A DNA stretch of 64,000 bases from NCBI GenBank assembly GCA_018268935.1, contig JAFDVS010000014.1:77404-141403 (forward strand), read 5' to 3'. Position numbers and translations under genes: made by a program. This stretch comes from Acidobacteriota bacterium (GTDB taxonomy: Bacteria; Acidobacteriota; Terriglobia; Bryobacterales; Bryobacteraceae). Below the pieces are notes generated by a model that saw only the letters and a program-made list of their open reading frames with translations, did no database searches and had not been told where the DNA came from. Below are positions 9,166-17,675 of this stretch, piece after piece (positions within the stretch are counted from its first letter, which is position 1; every line of letters starts with the position of its first letter).

Positions 9166-9181
9166 GTACTAGGTCAAGTAC
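9166..9181. promoter_or_regulatory. Inverted repeat in the protease/asparaginase divergent region
   Basis: GTACT (9166-9170) and AGTAC (9177-9181) form a 5-bp inverted repeat around a 6-bp spacer, inside the 98-base gap between two divergent genes. Its spacing and location suit a dimeric regulator, but the arms are short and could occur by chance. Confidence 0.25.
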
Positions 9182-9215
9182 CGGAACCTGGGACTAACGG
9201 TGTAATCTACTCACC

Positions 9216-10796
9216 ATGAACATCGCGGTCCTCAACACCGGCGGAACCATCAGTTGCATCGGCAATCCCCTCCACCCCATGACCGCCGGCCACTTCGCCC
9301 AAGCCTGCCAATCCATCATCGGCCCCATCATCCGTCAAACCTACCCTGCACTCACCCTCACCTACATCACCGATCTCGACTTCCCCGAGTCCCAATCCGG
9401 CACCATCGATAGCACCAACCTTCAGCCCACCGACTGGTGCCTCATCGCCTCCTACATCCTCAATCATTACTCCGCCTACGACGGCTGGATCGTCCTCCAC
9501 GGCACCGACACCATGGATTTCACCGCATCCGCCCTCCCCTTCCTCCTCTCCGCGTTCGATGAAAACGGCATCCCCACCGCGGCCCTCAGCAAACCCGTCG
9601 TCATCACCGGCTCCCAAGTCCCCATGTTCTACCAGGACCCCGCCACCCAAGCCCTCACCCTCAACTTCGACACCGACGCCTTCCAGAACTTCTGTGGCGC
9701 GGTCACCGCCGCCCAGACCGGTATCTCCGAAGTCTGCGTCTATTTCCATGGCAAACTCTTCCGTGGCAATCGCATCCTCAAAACCAACGCCACCGAATTC
9801 GACGCCTTCTCATCCCCCAACTACCCGGCCCTCGGCGAATCCGGCATCGAGTTCGCCCTCTCCCCCCGCAACCTCCTACCCCCGCCCGTCTGCCACGAAG
9901 TGAGCCTCGACAACCCCACCGCGCTCCGCGCCGTCACCCAGCAACTCGCCCACATCCATTCCACTATCAACAGTTTCCCCATCATCAAATTCTCCGCATT
10001 CCCCGCCTGGTACGACACCGCCTCCTCCACCGCCATGCTCGCCAACCTCATCCGCGCCTCGCTCGCCACCGGAGCCCGCGGCCTCATTCTCGAATCCTAC
10101 GGCGAAGGCAATTTCCCCTCCGGCAACCCCGGCAATCCATCCCAAGGCGCCATCTTCCAAGCCCTCAACGAAGCCAATCAGGCCGGCATCATCATCATCG
10201 CCTGCACACAAGTCATCCGAGGCATCGTCAACGACAGCGCCTACGCCGCCGGAGCCTGGCTCCAGCAAGTCGGCGCCCTCAACCCCGCCGACATGACCCC
10301 CATGGCCGCCTTCGCCAAACTGATCATCCTCCTCTCCGTCCAAGCCCACCACCGCTGGTCCGCCGAAACCGTCAAACATCTCCTCCAACTCAACCTGCTC
10401 GGCGAACGCATCAGCACCAGCCGCATGGACAGCCGCACCAACTCCGTCCTCTTAGCCGGCCAATCGCTCTCCGCCCACGACGGCAGCGCCACACTCCTCA
10501 ACCACCCCACCGCCGGCCCCATCCTCACCACGACGGCCGGCGAAAAGCTCTGGTCCGCCCTCGCCGATCCGCCCCAATCCGCCCTCCCCGGCCGTCTCAT
10601 CATGCAGCACGACGGCAACCTCGTCTTCTACGGCCGCGACAACGCCCCCCTCTGGTCCACTCAAACCGCCGACCCCAAAGGAGCCCCCTCCCAACTCCAA
10701 CTCCAAGGCTCATCCACCAACCAAACCCTAACCCTCGAACTCTACAACTACCGGACCCGCTGCTCCACCACCAGGCTCTTTTCCCAATCAGTGTAA
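9216..10796 (+). CDS. L-asparaginase fused to a bulb-type (mannose-binding) lectin domain (526 aa)
   Basis: The N-terminal 370 or so residues are a type I/II L-asparaginase, which hydrolyses asparagine to aspartate and ammonia. Catalytic elements are visible: NTGGTIS with Thr11, a Ser in IDSTNL (about 66), HGTDTM with Thr97-Asp98, and Lys189 in ILKTNAT. The last 110 or so residues are a B-lectin domain, recognised by AGEKLWS, the sugar-site motif QHDGNLVFY and LWSTQT. I see no signal peptide, which is odd for a lectin-bearing protein. The stop codon lies inside a tandem repeat and the last 15 residues (from about YRTRC) do not look like lectin, so the natural 3' end may have been altered. The domain combination is unusual to me. 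Confidence 0.85.
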   Translation: MNIAVLNTGGTISCIGNPLHPMTAGHFAQACQSIIGPIIRQTYPALTLTYITDLDFPESQSGTIDSTNLQPTDWCLIASYILNHYSAYDGWIVLHGTDTMDFTASALPFLLSAFDENGIPTAALSKPVVITGSQVPMFYQDPATQALTLNFDTDAFQNFCGAVTAAQTGISEVCVYFHGKLFRGNRILKTNATEFDAFSSPNYPALGESGIEFALSPRNLLPPPVCHEVSLDNPTALRAVTQQLAHIHSTINSFPIIKFSAFPAWYDTASSTAMLANLIRASLATGARGLILESYGEGNFPSGNPGNPSQGAIFQALNEANQAGIIIIACTQVIRGIVNDSAYAAGAWLQQVGALNPADMTPMAAFAKLIILLSVQAHHRWSAETVKHLLQLNLLGERISTSRMDSRTNSVLLAGQSLSAHDGSATLLNHPTAGPILTTTAGEKLWSALADPPQSALPGRLIMQHDGNLVFYGRDNAPLWSTQTADPKGAPSQLQLQGSSTNQTLTLELYNYRTRCSTTRLFSQSV

Positions 10797-10813
10797 ATCT
10801 GTGTAAATCTGTG
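10791..10813. repeat. Tandem 10-mer GTGTAAATCT x2 plus partial third copy
   Basis: GTGTAAATCT occurs twice head-to-tail (10791-10800, 10801-10810), followed by GTG. The first copy supplies the TAA stop of the asparaginase-lectin gene (10794-10796). It resembles short 'tgtaaatctgtg' repeats that I recall as scattered in genomes of this and neighbouring phyla; that is recollection only. Confidence 0.7.
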
Positions 10814-10858
10814 GCCAAAAAACGTCCGGGGCCTCCCGTCTATCCCTCTTAACAATCC

Positions 10859-10888
10859 TTTACAACCAAACCGAAACCCAACTGTAAT
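10859..10888 (+). promoter_or_regulatory. Candidate sigma-70 promoter of the VTC-CotH operon
   Basis: TTTACA (10859-10864; five of six bases of TTGACA) and TGTAAT (10883-10888; five of six of TATAAT) are separated by 18 bases. The predicted transcript would start near 10895 and leave a leader of about 36 bases before the ATG at 10931. The region is locally AT-rich compared with its surroundings. Confidence 0.5.
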
Positions 10889-10930
10889 CATAAGACTCAT
10901 ACATCTCGTGAACAGCTTTTGAGGGCTTCG

Positions 10931-11674
10931 ATGGAAATCTCGCGTTACGAACTTAAATATCACATCTCCCCGGACCGCCTGCCCGACATCCGCCGCTTCC
11001 TCCTGCGCTACTGCCAGGCCGACGTCAATGCCGCGGGCGAATGGTATCCCATCTACAGCCTCTACCTCGACAACGATTCCTACCGCATGTATCGCGACAC
11101 CGAGGACAGCGCCCCTTTCCGCATGAAACTCCGCGTCCGCGGCTACGCGAACCCCGAAGCCCCGGTAAAGCTGGAGGTAAAACACCGCAGCCGCGAGCTC
11201 GTCCGCAAAACCTCCGCCATCGTCTCCGCCAGCGAATGGTCCCGCATCCACCGCACCACCGACATCTTCCAACTCCACAAAGCCCCCGAATTCCTCCAAT
11301 TCACCGAAAGTCTCCGCGCCACCCCCAAAATGCTCGTCTCCTATGAGCGCCTCGCCTTCTCCTCCAAAGTCGACGATTACGTCCGCGTCACCTTCGATCG
11401 CCGCATGCGCTGCCAGCCCATGCGCGACTGGTCCCTCACCGGCCAGGACACCCGCTGGCGCAACGTCGACGATCCCGCCTCCCTCGGCGGTGGCCGCTCC
11501 GTCTACCTCATGGAGCTGAAATTCGTCATCGCACCGCCCGCCTGGCTCCACGACTTGATCCACCACTTCCAACTCCAGCGCCGCGGCTATTCCAAGTACG
11601 GCCGCGCTGTCCGCCGCTGGGTCTTCGAACGCGAATCCGCCTGGGACCTCCGCACCTCCCGGAGGATTGCATGA
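10931..11674 (+). CDS. VTC-domain polyphosphate polymerase-like protein (247 aa)
   Basis: This is a cytoplasmic triphosphate-tunnel protein of the VTC family, whose fungal member Vtc4 makes polyphosphate from ATP. Strands lined with basic residues are visible in order: RYELKYHI (N-terminal), RMKLRVRGY, VKLEVKHRS, YERLAFSSK, VRVTFDRRMRC, and YLMELKFVI near the C-terminus, forming the charged tunnel. The ATG at 10931 is preferred over an in-frame TTG at 10919, since GAGGG lies 5 bases ahead. It is the first gene of a five-gene operon, and its TGA overlaps the next ATG (ATGA). Whether it polymerises phosphate here or another phosphodiester is not known. Confidence 0.85.
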   Translation: MEISRYELKYHISPDRLPDIRRFLLRYCQADVNAAGEWYPIYSLYLDNDSYRMYRDTEDSAPFRMKLRVRGYANPEAPVKLEVKHRSRELVRKTSAIVSASEWSRIHRTTDIFQLHKAPEFLQFTESLRATPKMLVSYERLAFSSKVDDYVRVTFDRRMRCQPMRDWSLTGQDTRWRNVDDPASLGGGRSVYLMELKFVIAPPAWLHDLIHHFQLQRRGYSKYGRAVRRWVFERESAWDLRTSRRIA

Positions 11675-12351
11675 ACCTCCCACTCCCGATCTCCGCCGCC
11701 GCCATCGCCGACCTCCGCACCGCCCTCGTCTCCCTGCTTGCGGCCTTCGCCATGTCGCACCTCCTTGCCATCGTTTACGTCTGGTCCCACCGCGGCCTCT
11801 CCTACGCCCAATCCTTCATCCAAACCCTCGTCATGAGCGGCGTCGCCACTGCCATGATGATGCTCGCCATCGGCAACAACATCGTCTGGGGCATCGGCGT
11901 CGTCGGCGCGCTCGCCCTCGTCCGCTTCCGCACCAATCTCCGCGACCCCCGCGACATGGTCTTCATCTTCGCCGCCCTCGTCGCCGGTATCGCCTGCGGC
12001 ACCCGAGCCTACGCCCTCGGCACAGTCGGCACCATCATCTTTTCCCTCGTCGCCCTCTACCTCTCACACGTCCCCTTCGGAGCCCGCAAAACCTTCGACG
12101 GCCTCCTCCGTTTCACCATCCCCTGGGAAGGCGCGGGTAACTCCACCGCCACCGAAACCCTGCAGCGCCACTGCCGCCAGTTCGTCCTCGCCACCATCCG
12201 CGAAGTGGGCCAGGGCGAAGCGAGCGAACACGTCTACCACGTCCGCTTCCGCCGTGACGATTCCCGCCTCAAACTCGCGCAAGACCTCGCCGCCGTCCCC
12301 GGACTCTCCGGCATGGAACTCCTGCTCGAAGACTCAAGGATCGAGGCCTGA
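11671..12351 (+). CDS. DUF4956 integral membrane protein (226 aa)
   Basis: This is an inner-membrane protein of unknown function. Four or five transmembrane helices lie in the first 140 residues: about 18-40, 50-67, 70-87 and a long hydrophobic run 95-135. The conserved RFRTNLRDPRDM loop is a hallmark of DUF4956. The C-terminal 90 or so residues form a soluble domain resembling a small alpha-beta (ACT-like) fold. It overlaps the VTC gene by ATGA and is followed after two bases by the HlyD gene. VTC and DUF4956 genes are known to me as frequent neighbours, which supports a joint membrane complex; the transported or sensed molecule is unknown. Confidence 0.83.
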   Translation: MNLPLPISAAAIADLRTALVSLLAAFAMSHLLAIVYVWSHRGLSYAQSFIQTLVMSGVATAMMMLAIGNNIVWGIGVVGALALVRFRTNLRDPRDMVFIFAALVAGIACGTRAYALGTVGTIIFSLVALYLSHVPFGARKTFDGLLRFTIPWEGAGNSTATETLQRHCRQFVLATIREVGQGEASEHVYHVRFRRDDSRLKLAQDLAAVPGLSGMELLLEDSRIEA

Positions 12352-12353
12352 CC

Positions 12354-13445
12354 ATGCGCACCCTCCTCGTCATCACCGTCTGGCTCGGTTCCGCCGCCGC
12401 CGCCGTCTGGCTCTCCCGCGAAAACGCCGCCATCGCCGACGCCCCCGGCCAGATCATCGCCGAGGAATCCAAAATCGCCGCCGTCGAAACCGGGCGTCTG
12501 GCCGAATTGCATGTCCACCCTGGACAGCACATCGAGGCGGGTCAACTCCTCGCCCGCCTCGATACTTCCGTCCTCGAACGCGAAATCGCCGTCGCCCAGG
12601 CCCGCCTCAAACAGTACGGCGACGAAACCCACGCCTCCACCGCCGCCATGGATTCCGATGGCTACGCCTCCGAACGCACCTTCCAACGCGACCTCGACGA
12701 AATCGCCAACCAGATCGAGACCGCCCGCGCCCAACAGGCCCGCGAATCGAACGAACTCGCCCACCTCCAGGACGAAATCGCCCGTCAGCTCACCTTCGTC
12801 AAACAAGGCCTCGCCAAAATCGACCGCTCCGACGACCTCGAAATCCGCCGCAAAACCCTCGCTTCCTCCGTCGCCCAGTGGCCCGCGCGCATCCAAGCCC
12901 TCGAACAGCGCCACAAGGAAGCCGCCACCCGCCTCGATCAGTGGCGCACGCAGCATCGCACCGCCACTGCCCCCTTGAGCCGCGAAGCCCGCCTCCAGCC
13001 CCTCCGCGACCGCAGCGCCGAACAGCTCGAAGCCCTCCGCGTCCTACGCACCCGCCTCGAAAGCGCCAAACTCATCGCCCCCGCCAGCGGCACTGTCGTC
13101 GCTTTGCTCGCCCGCCAGGGCGATGTCGTCCGCGCCGGCGAGCCCTTCCTCATCCTCAGTTGCCCTTCCCGCCGCCTCGTCGTCGCCTACGTCAATGAGC
13201 GCGACGGCCACCTCCTTACCCCCGGCGCCCACGCACTCCTGCGCCGCCGCACTCCCACGCGCGAAGAAGTCCGCACCAAAGTCACCCGCGTGGCCGACGT
13301 TGTCACCCAAGTCCCCCAACGCTTCTGGCTCACCCCCATGCTCGCCATGTGGGGCCGCGAAGTCTACCTCGAAGTTCCCTCCAACCTTCGCCTCGATACC
13401 GGAGAATCCCTCGACGTCAAATTCCTCGCCGGAGGCGCGCAATGA
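12354..13445 (+). CDS. HlyD/RND-type membrane-fusion (periplasmic adaptor) protein (363 aa)
   Basis: A single N-terminal membrane anchor (about residues 3-18) is followed by a first lipoyl half (GRLAELHVHPGQHIEAGQLL). A long helical hairpin follows (about 85-235, rich in E, R, Q and A), then the second lipoyl half (APASGTVVALLARQGDVVRAG) and a beta-barrel region. Such adaptors bridge an inner-membrane transporter to a TolC channel. No ABC, RND or MFS transporter is present in this operon, so its inner-membrane partner may be the DUF4956 protein just upstream. It overlaps the TolC-type gene by ATGA (13442-13445). Confidence 0.88.
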   Translation: MRTLLVITVWLGSAAAAVWLSRENAAIADAPGQIIAEESKIAAVETGRLAELHVHPGQHIEAGQLLARLDTSVLEREIAVAQARLKQYGDETHASTAAMDSDGYASERTFQRDLDEIANQIETARAQQARESNELAHLQDEIARQLTFVKQGLAKIDRSDDLEIRRKTLASSVAQWPARIQALEQRHKEAATRLDQWRTQHRTATAPLSREARLQPLRDRSAEQLEALRVLRTRLESAKLIAPASGTVVALLARQGDVVRAGEPFLILSCPSRRLVVAYVNERDGHLLTPGAHALLRRRTPTREEVRTKVTRVADVVTQVPQRFWLTPMLAMWGREVYLEVPSNLRLDTGESLDVKFLAGGAQ

Positions 13446-14638
13446 TCTGGTGGCTCCTCGCCGCGCCTTGCCTGCTCGCCCAAAGCGCCCTCACCCTCGA
13501 AGAAGCCGTCGCCATGGCCCTCAAAAACCACCCCGACGCCGCCGTCGCCCGCGCCGCCCGCAACGTCTCCGCCGCCCAAATCTCCGCCACCCAGGCGCTC
13601 CCCCAACCCGAGCTTCGCGTCAGCTTCAACAACTTCGCCATCGACCCCGAACTCCTCGAAGCCCGCTCCAACCTCGGCATCCGCTGGTCTCCTCCCCGCC
13701 CCCGCGAGCTCTCCCTCAAAAAGCAAATCGCCCAGACCCGCCACACCGCCGTCGAAGCCTCCATCCACGGCTTTGAAGCCCGCCTCGCCGCCGAAACCCG
13801 CCACGCCTTCCGCCGCGCCACCCTCGCCGCCGAGCGCGTCCGCATCGCCGAACAGGCCCTCGCCCTCCGCACCCGCGTCCTCGATGTCGTCAAACGCCAG
13901 GTCGCCGCCGGACTCAAGGAAGCCACCGAAGCCGACCTCGCCGAACTCACCGTCGCCGACTCGCAAACCGAACTCCGCCGCCTTCGCAACACCGCCGCCG
14001 CCGAATCCCGCGCCCTCTTCCGCTACACCGGAGCCACGCCCGCCGCACTCACCCCCGAAGATAACCTGCTTCAGAACCCGGCCCCCGTCTCCCACCACTT
14101 CGATCCCCAATCCCGCGCCGAACTCCAGCAAGCCGCCGCCTCCTGCCGCGAATCCGATCTCCTCGCCTCCATCGCCAAAAACCAGCGCTACCCCTGGATC
14201 AGCTTCACCCAGGTCACCCGCCGCGTCTCCGCAATCGAAAACCGCGGTCCCTGGAGTTTTCAGTTCGGCATCGATCTCCCCCTCTTACGCCCCGCCGCCA
14301 AAGCCGAACAGAGGATCGCCACGGCTCAAGCCGCCCGCTGCCGCACCCAACAACAAGCCCTGGAAAACCAGATCCGTAACGAAGTCGCCGAAGCGCTCGC
14401 CGCCCTCGAAGCCGCCCGCCTCGATCTCATCGAAGTCGATCGCATCCGCTCCGGCATCGCAACCAAAGCCCTCGAACGCTCGCAAACCGCCCTTGCCAGC
14501 GGACGCGCCGATCAGGTCGATGTCCTCCTCGCCGAAGCGCGCACCGTCGCTCTCCACGACCGCTGGCTCGAACGCCGCCTCGAATACGCCCGTCTCCAGG
14601 CCCAATACGAACACGCTATTTCACAAACAAATAACTAA
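13442..14638 (+). CDS. TolC-family outer-membrane channel protein (398 aa)
   Basis: A short signal peptide (residues 1-14, MIWWLLAAPCLLAQ) precedes LTLEEAVAMALKNHP, the classic opening of outer-membrane efflux proteins. Two long alpha-helical halves then follow with the duplicated pattern (ERVRIAEQALALRTR and RLDLIEVDRIRSGIATKALERSQTALASGRAD). I chose the ATG that overlaps the HlyD stop. Length is a little below the usual 420-480 residues. With the adaptor upstream it should form the outer part of a tripartite exporter; the CotH gene starts 4 bases after its stop. Confidence 0.88.
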   Translation: MIWWLLAAPCLLAQSALTLEEAVAMALKNHPDAAVARAARNVSAAQISATQALPQPELRVSFNNFAIDPELLEARSNLGIRWSPPRPRELSLKKQIAQTRHTAVEASIHGFEARLAAETRHAFRRATLAAERVRIAEQALALRTRVLDVVKRQVAAGLKEATEADLAELTVADSQTELRRLRNTAAAESRALFRYTGATPAALTPEDNLLQNPAPVSHHFDPQSRAELQQAAASCRESDLLASIAKNQRYPWISFTQVTRRVSAIENRGPWSFQFGIDLPLLRPAAKAEQRIATAQAARCRTQQQALENQIRNEVAEALAALEAARLDLIEVDRIRSGIATKALERSQTALASGRADQVDVLLAEARTVALHDRWLERRLEYARLQAQYEHAISQTNN

Positions 14639-14642
14639 AATC

Positions 14643-15917
14643 ATGAAACTCACCATTCTTACTTTGATGCTCACCGCAGCCGCCACGCTGCCCGCCCAGG
14701 ATCAGGCCAAGGAGCACACCCTCTTTGCCCGCGACGAAGTTCACGAATTGCATCTCACCTTTACCCAGTCGGACTGGTATCAGCAGATGCTCACCAACTT
14801 CAACACCTACACCGAAGACGCCCCCTACATCGAAGGCTCCTTCCGCTGGCGCGACATCACGTTCGAAAAAGTCGGCGTCCGCATCAAAGGCAACTCCACC
14901 GCCCGCGTCAACAGCATCAAAAAACCCTTCCGCATCAAGTTCAACGAGTTCACCAAGGGCCAGAAAATCGAAGGCATCGGCTCCATCAATCTCAACAACT
15001 CCAACATGGATCCCAGCATGGCCCGCGAAATCCCCTACTTCGAACTCGCCCGCACCGCCGGCCTCAAAGCCCCCCGCATGAATTACGCCGCCCTCTACGT
15101 CAACAACGAATTCTACGGCCTCTACCTCCTCGGCGAAGTCATCAACGACGACTTCATCGACCAGCACTTCGTCAAGGACCAGCGCAAAGGCTGGCTCTAC
15201 AAAGGTGACATCGGCAGCACCTTCGAAGACAAAGGTGACGACAAATCCGCCTACAACACCACCTATGAAAAGAAAACCTACGAAGACGAAGACGACTGGT
15301 CCGACCTCATCAACCTAATCGCCATCCTTAACCGCACCGCCACCGCCGACCTCCCCGCCGCCATCGAAAACGTGCTCGACGTCGACAGCTTCCTCGCCGC
15401 CATGGCCCTCGACAACCTCACCGTCAACCTCGACAACTACATCGGCATGTCGCAAAACTATTACATCTACCGCCGCCCCACCGACAACAAATTCGAGTGG
15501 CTCGTCTGGGACCCCAGCCTCGCCTTCGGAGCCTTCTCCAACGGCATGTCCACTGCTCAACTGAAAGCCCTCACCATCGAATACACTGGCGGCACCGGAG
15601 GCCGTTCCGGAGCACGTCCCCTCCTCACGAAACTCATGGCGATCCCCGAATTCAAAGCCCGCTATCTCGCCATCTACCGCCGCCTCGCCACCGAAGTCTA
15701 CGACGCCGAAGCTCTCGTCCAGCGCTTCAACACCCTCCGCGCCCTAATCCGCCCCTACGTCGAACGCGACCCCAACAAACTCCACACCCTCCAGCAATTC
15801 GACAACGCCATGACCGTCGAATCCACCACCGCAAACCGCCAAGGACCAGGCAACGCCCCCGCCGTGGAACCCTTCCTCCGCGACCGCATCACCTCCGTCA
15901 AATCCCAACTAAATTAG
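14643..15917 (+). CDS. CotH-family secreted protein kinase-like protein (424 aa)
   Basis: A signal peptide (about 1-19) places the mature protein outside the inner membrane. CotH signatures are seen in order: VGVRIKGNST near residue 80, KKPFRIKFNEF, LNNSNMDPSMAREI, YVNNEFYGLYLLGE, the nucleotide-contact region DNLTVNLDNY and the C-terminal core FEWLVWDPSLAFG. CotH proteins are atypical kinases; in Bacillus CotH phosphorylates spore-coat proteins. This one is last in the VTC-DUF4956-HlyD-TolC operon, followed by two strong hairpins. A role in phosphorylating an exported surface protein is inferred. Substrate and phosphate donor here are unknown. Confidence 0.87.
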   Translation: MKLTILTLMLTAAATLPAQDQAKEHTLFARDEVHELHLTFTQSDWYQQMLTNFNTYTEDAPYIEGSFRWRDITFEKVGVRIKGNSTARVNSIKKPFRIKFNEFTKGQKIEGIGSINLNNSNMDPSMAREIPYFELARTAGLKAPRMNYAALYVNNEFYGLYLLGEVINDDFIDQHFVKDQRKGWLYKGDIGSTFEDKGDDKSAYNTTYEKKTYEDEDDWSDLINLIAILNRTATADLPAAIENVLDVDSFLAAMALDNLTVNLDNYIGMSQNYYIYRRPTDNKFEWLVWDPSLAFGAFSNGMSTAQLKALTIEYTGGTGGRSGARPLLTKLMAIPEFKARYLAIYRRLATEVYDAEALVQRFNTLRALIRPYVERDPNKLHTLQQFDNAMTVESTTANRQGPGNAPAVEPFLRDRITSVKSQLN

Positions 15918-15920
15918 GTG

Positions 15921-15966
15921 GCGACGGGCCTCCGGCCGGTCGCAGTGCAGCCTGGGAAGGCTGCAC
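15921..15966. terminator. Two tandem hairpins between convergent genes
   Basis: Hairpin one (15921-15943) pairs GCGAC...GTCGC and GGCC...GGCC around TCC with one mismatch. Hairpin two (15945-15966) pairs GTGCAGCC with GGCTGCAC perfectly around TGGGAA. They fill the 58-base gap between the CotH and pectate-lyase stops, so they could stop transcription from both sides. No T-tract follows. Confidence 0.6.
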
Positions 15967-15975
15967 AGCTCACTT

Positions 15976-17619
15976 CTACTTCGCCCCTGCGTACCAAGCC
16001 GCCAACGTCTCCAGATTCTGCGCAAACGTAGTTGACCGTATAATCCGGGTCCGAGGCGGCTGCTGCCCCTCAAACAGATCAATCGTGTCATTCTCCTTGA
16101 TCTCAATCGGCTTCCCATTAATCGTCAGCACCATCGGCCGCGCCGCAAACACCGAAATCACCTTATCCGATTTCCCAATCACACCCTCCTGCGTCCACGC
16201 CCCCCGCGTGTCCATCGCCTGAATCAACCTCCCCGCCGATTCGCCAGTCACCGCAGGCCGCCGCTGCCGGTCACTCCAAGGCGACAGCCCATGCAACGTA
16301 GCCGGCCGTTGAATCGAAGCAGGATTCGCCGCCGCCAGCTTCTGATAATCCGCCTCAATATCCGACAACGCAGCGCCGCTCACCAGAACCCCGTAATGCG
16401 TAATCACCGAAGAATCGTCGTAACTGATCTGATACCCATCCGGCCGCCCCACCGTATTCACCCCCCGAGCCCGCAGCATCATCCCCTTGGTAATGTACAG
16501 CGGCCTGTTCGTCTGCAACTCATAAAACCGCGCCAGTGTGGGCGTAGTCAGCCCCACACGCCGCCGAATCTCACTCGGCTTGGCCGGAGGCGGAAGTATC
16601 GACTTCTTCAAATACGCCATCGCCCGCGGAATCGGCTCCAGGTATTTCCGGTCCCCAGTCTCCCGATACAGCACCATCAGCATCCGCATAATCCCCTGCG
16701 ATTCTCCCCCAGTCACCGATGGCGGCTCGAACACCCGAGCCCACGCCGGATGCATATCCAGATCGTATTGCTGCGCCCACGCCGGTTGTGGGTCCGGCAT
16801 CTGCGCCAGCAGGATAAACTGCCCCCCCTTCTCCGCCGACGCCTTGTATCGCGGCTCGTTATAAATACGCGCCGCCTCCAGCATCGTGTCGATGGCATCG
16901 GCAATCGAATTGTCGTTGAACGTATAGTGCCCCTGATAATTCTCCCCCGGCCATTTCCGCGGCCACGTCTCCGGATAGCTCGCCTTCTTCACCGGAAATT
17001 TCGCAGGGTCAGGGAATTCGCTATACCGCTGCGGCCACGCGCCAATCGGATACTGCGCCTTCACCAACGAATCGAGCGCAAACAGCGCCGCCTCATGAAT
17101 CGCTTTGTCCGAGAAATTCAGAGCCTTATCGATTCGCATGATCAGCCGCGTGCACGCCTGCGTCACGTTGTCATCCAAATTCGTCACCGGCTTCCCACGC
17201 GGATTCGCCGGCGAGCAATTGCCATCGGCCCGATAAGGGAATCGCTTCCGCTCCGCCGCCTCAAACTCCGTGTAGTAATCCCAACCCCCTGAGCAGAGCT
17301 GCCCTCGCACCAGCATCTGCCCCACCGAGCGCGCCGCCTCCAGAAAGAACCGGTCCCCCGTCGCCTCAAAAGCCTCCAGATACGCCATCCCCACTCGCGG
17401 CGTCCCCTCGCGCTGCACTTCCACATGGTGCGGCGTTTCCGCATGCTCGCTACGCCCGTAAGAAAGATCGTCCGTGTAGGTAAAATGATACCCCCCATGC
17501 GTCGAAACCTTGTCCTTATAAAAGGCTGTGGCCTTTTTCATGGCGGCGAGAGTCTCTTCGCGGGAGGGGCTCTGAGCACAAAGAAGGGCGGGAAAAACAA
17601 GCAGCAGGAAGCGTCCCAT
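15976..17619 (-). CDS. Exported pectate lyase, family PL10-like (547 aa)
   Basis: This is probably a secreted pectic-acid lyase that cleaves polygalacturonate by beta-elimination. It has a signal peptide ending near LLCAQ. The (alpha/alpha)-toroid pattern of PL10 is visible: YPIGAWPQRY, HYTFNDNSIADAI, PAWARVFEPPSVTGGESQG, and LARFYELQTNRPLY. A C-terminal extension of about 130 residues after that is not typical of the minimal catalytic domain. I prefer ATG 17619 over an in-frame GTG at 17628. It stands alone, divergent from the histidine kinase and convergent with CotH. Nearby tannase and enolase-superfamily genes fit plant-matter degradation. Confidence 0.75.
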   Translation of the reverse strand: MGRFLLLVFPALLCAQSPSREETLAAMKKATAFYKDKVSTHGGYHFTYTDDLSYGRSEHAETPHHVEVQREGTPRVGMAYLEAFEATGDRFFLEAARSVGQMLVRGQLCSGGWDYYTEFEAAERKRFPYRADGNCSPANPRGKPVTNLDDNVTQACTRLIMRIDKALNFSDKAIHEAALFALDSLVKAQYPIGAWPQRYSEFPDPAKFPVKKASYPETWPRKWPGENYQGHYTFNDNSIADAIDTMLEAARIYNEPRYKASAEKGGQFILLAQMPDPQPAWAQQYDLDMHPAWARVFEPPSVTGGESQGIMRMLMVLYRETGDRKYLEPIPRAMAYLKKSILPPPAKPSEIRRRVGLTTPTLARFYELQTNRPLYITKGMMLRARGVNTVGRPDGYQISYDDSSVITHYGVLVSGAALSDIEADYQKLAAANPASIQRPATLHGLSPWSDRQRRPAVTGESAGRLIQAMDTRGAWTQEGVIGKSDKVISVFAARPMVLTINGKPIEIKENDTIDLFEGQQPPRTRIIRSTTFAQNLETLAAWYAGAK

Positions 17620-17675
17620 GCGGCTCACTGTATCACTGTAAGCGGTACCCGTAAACTTTCCGTACCACTCCGCCG

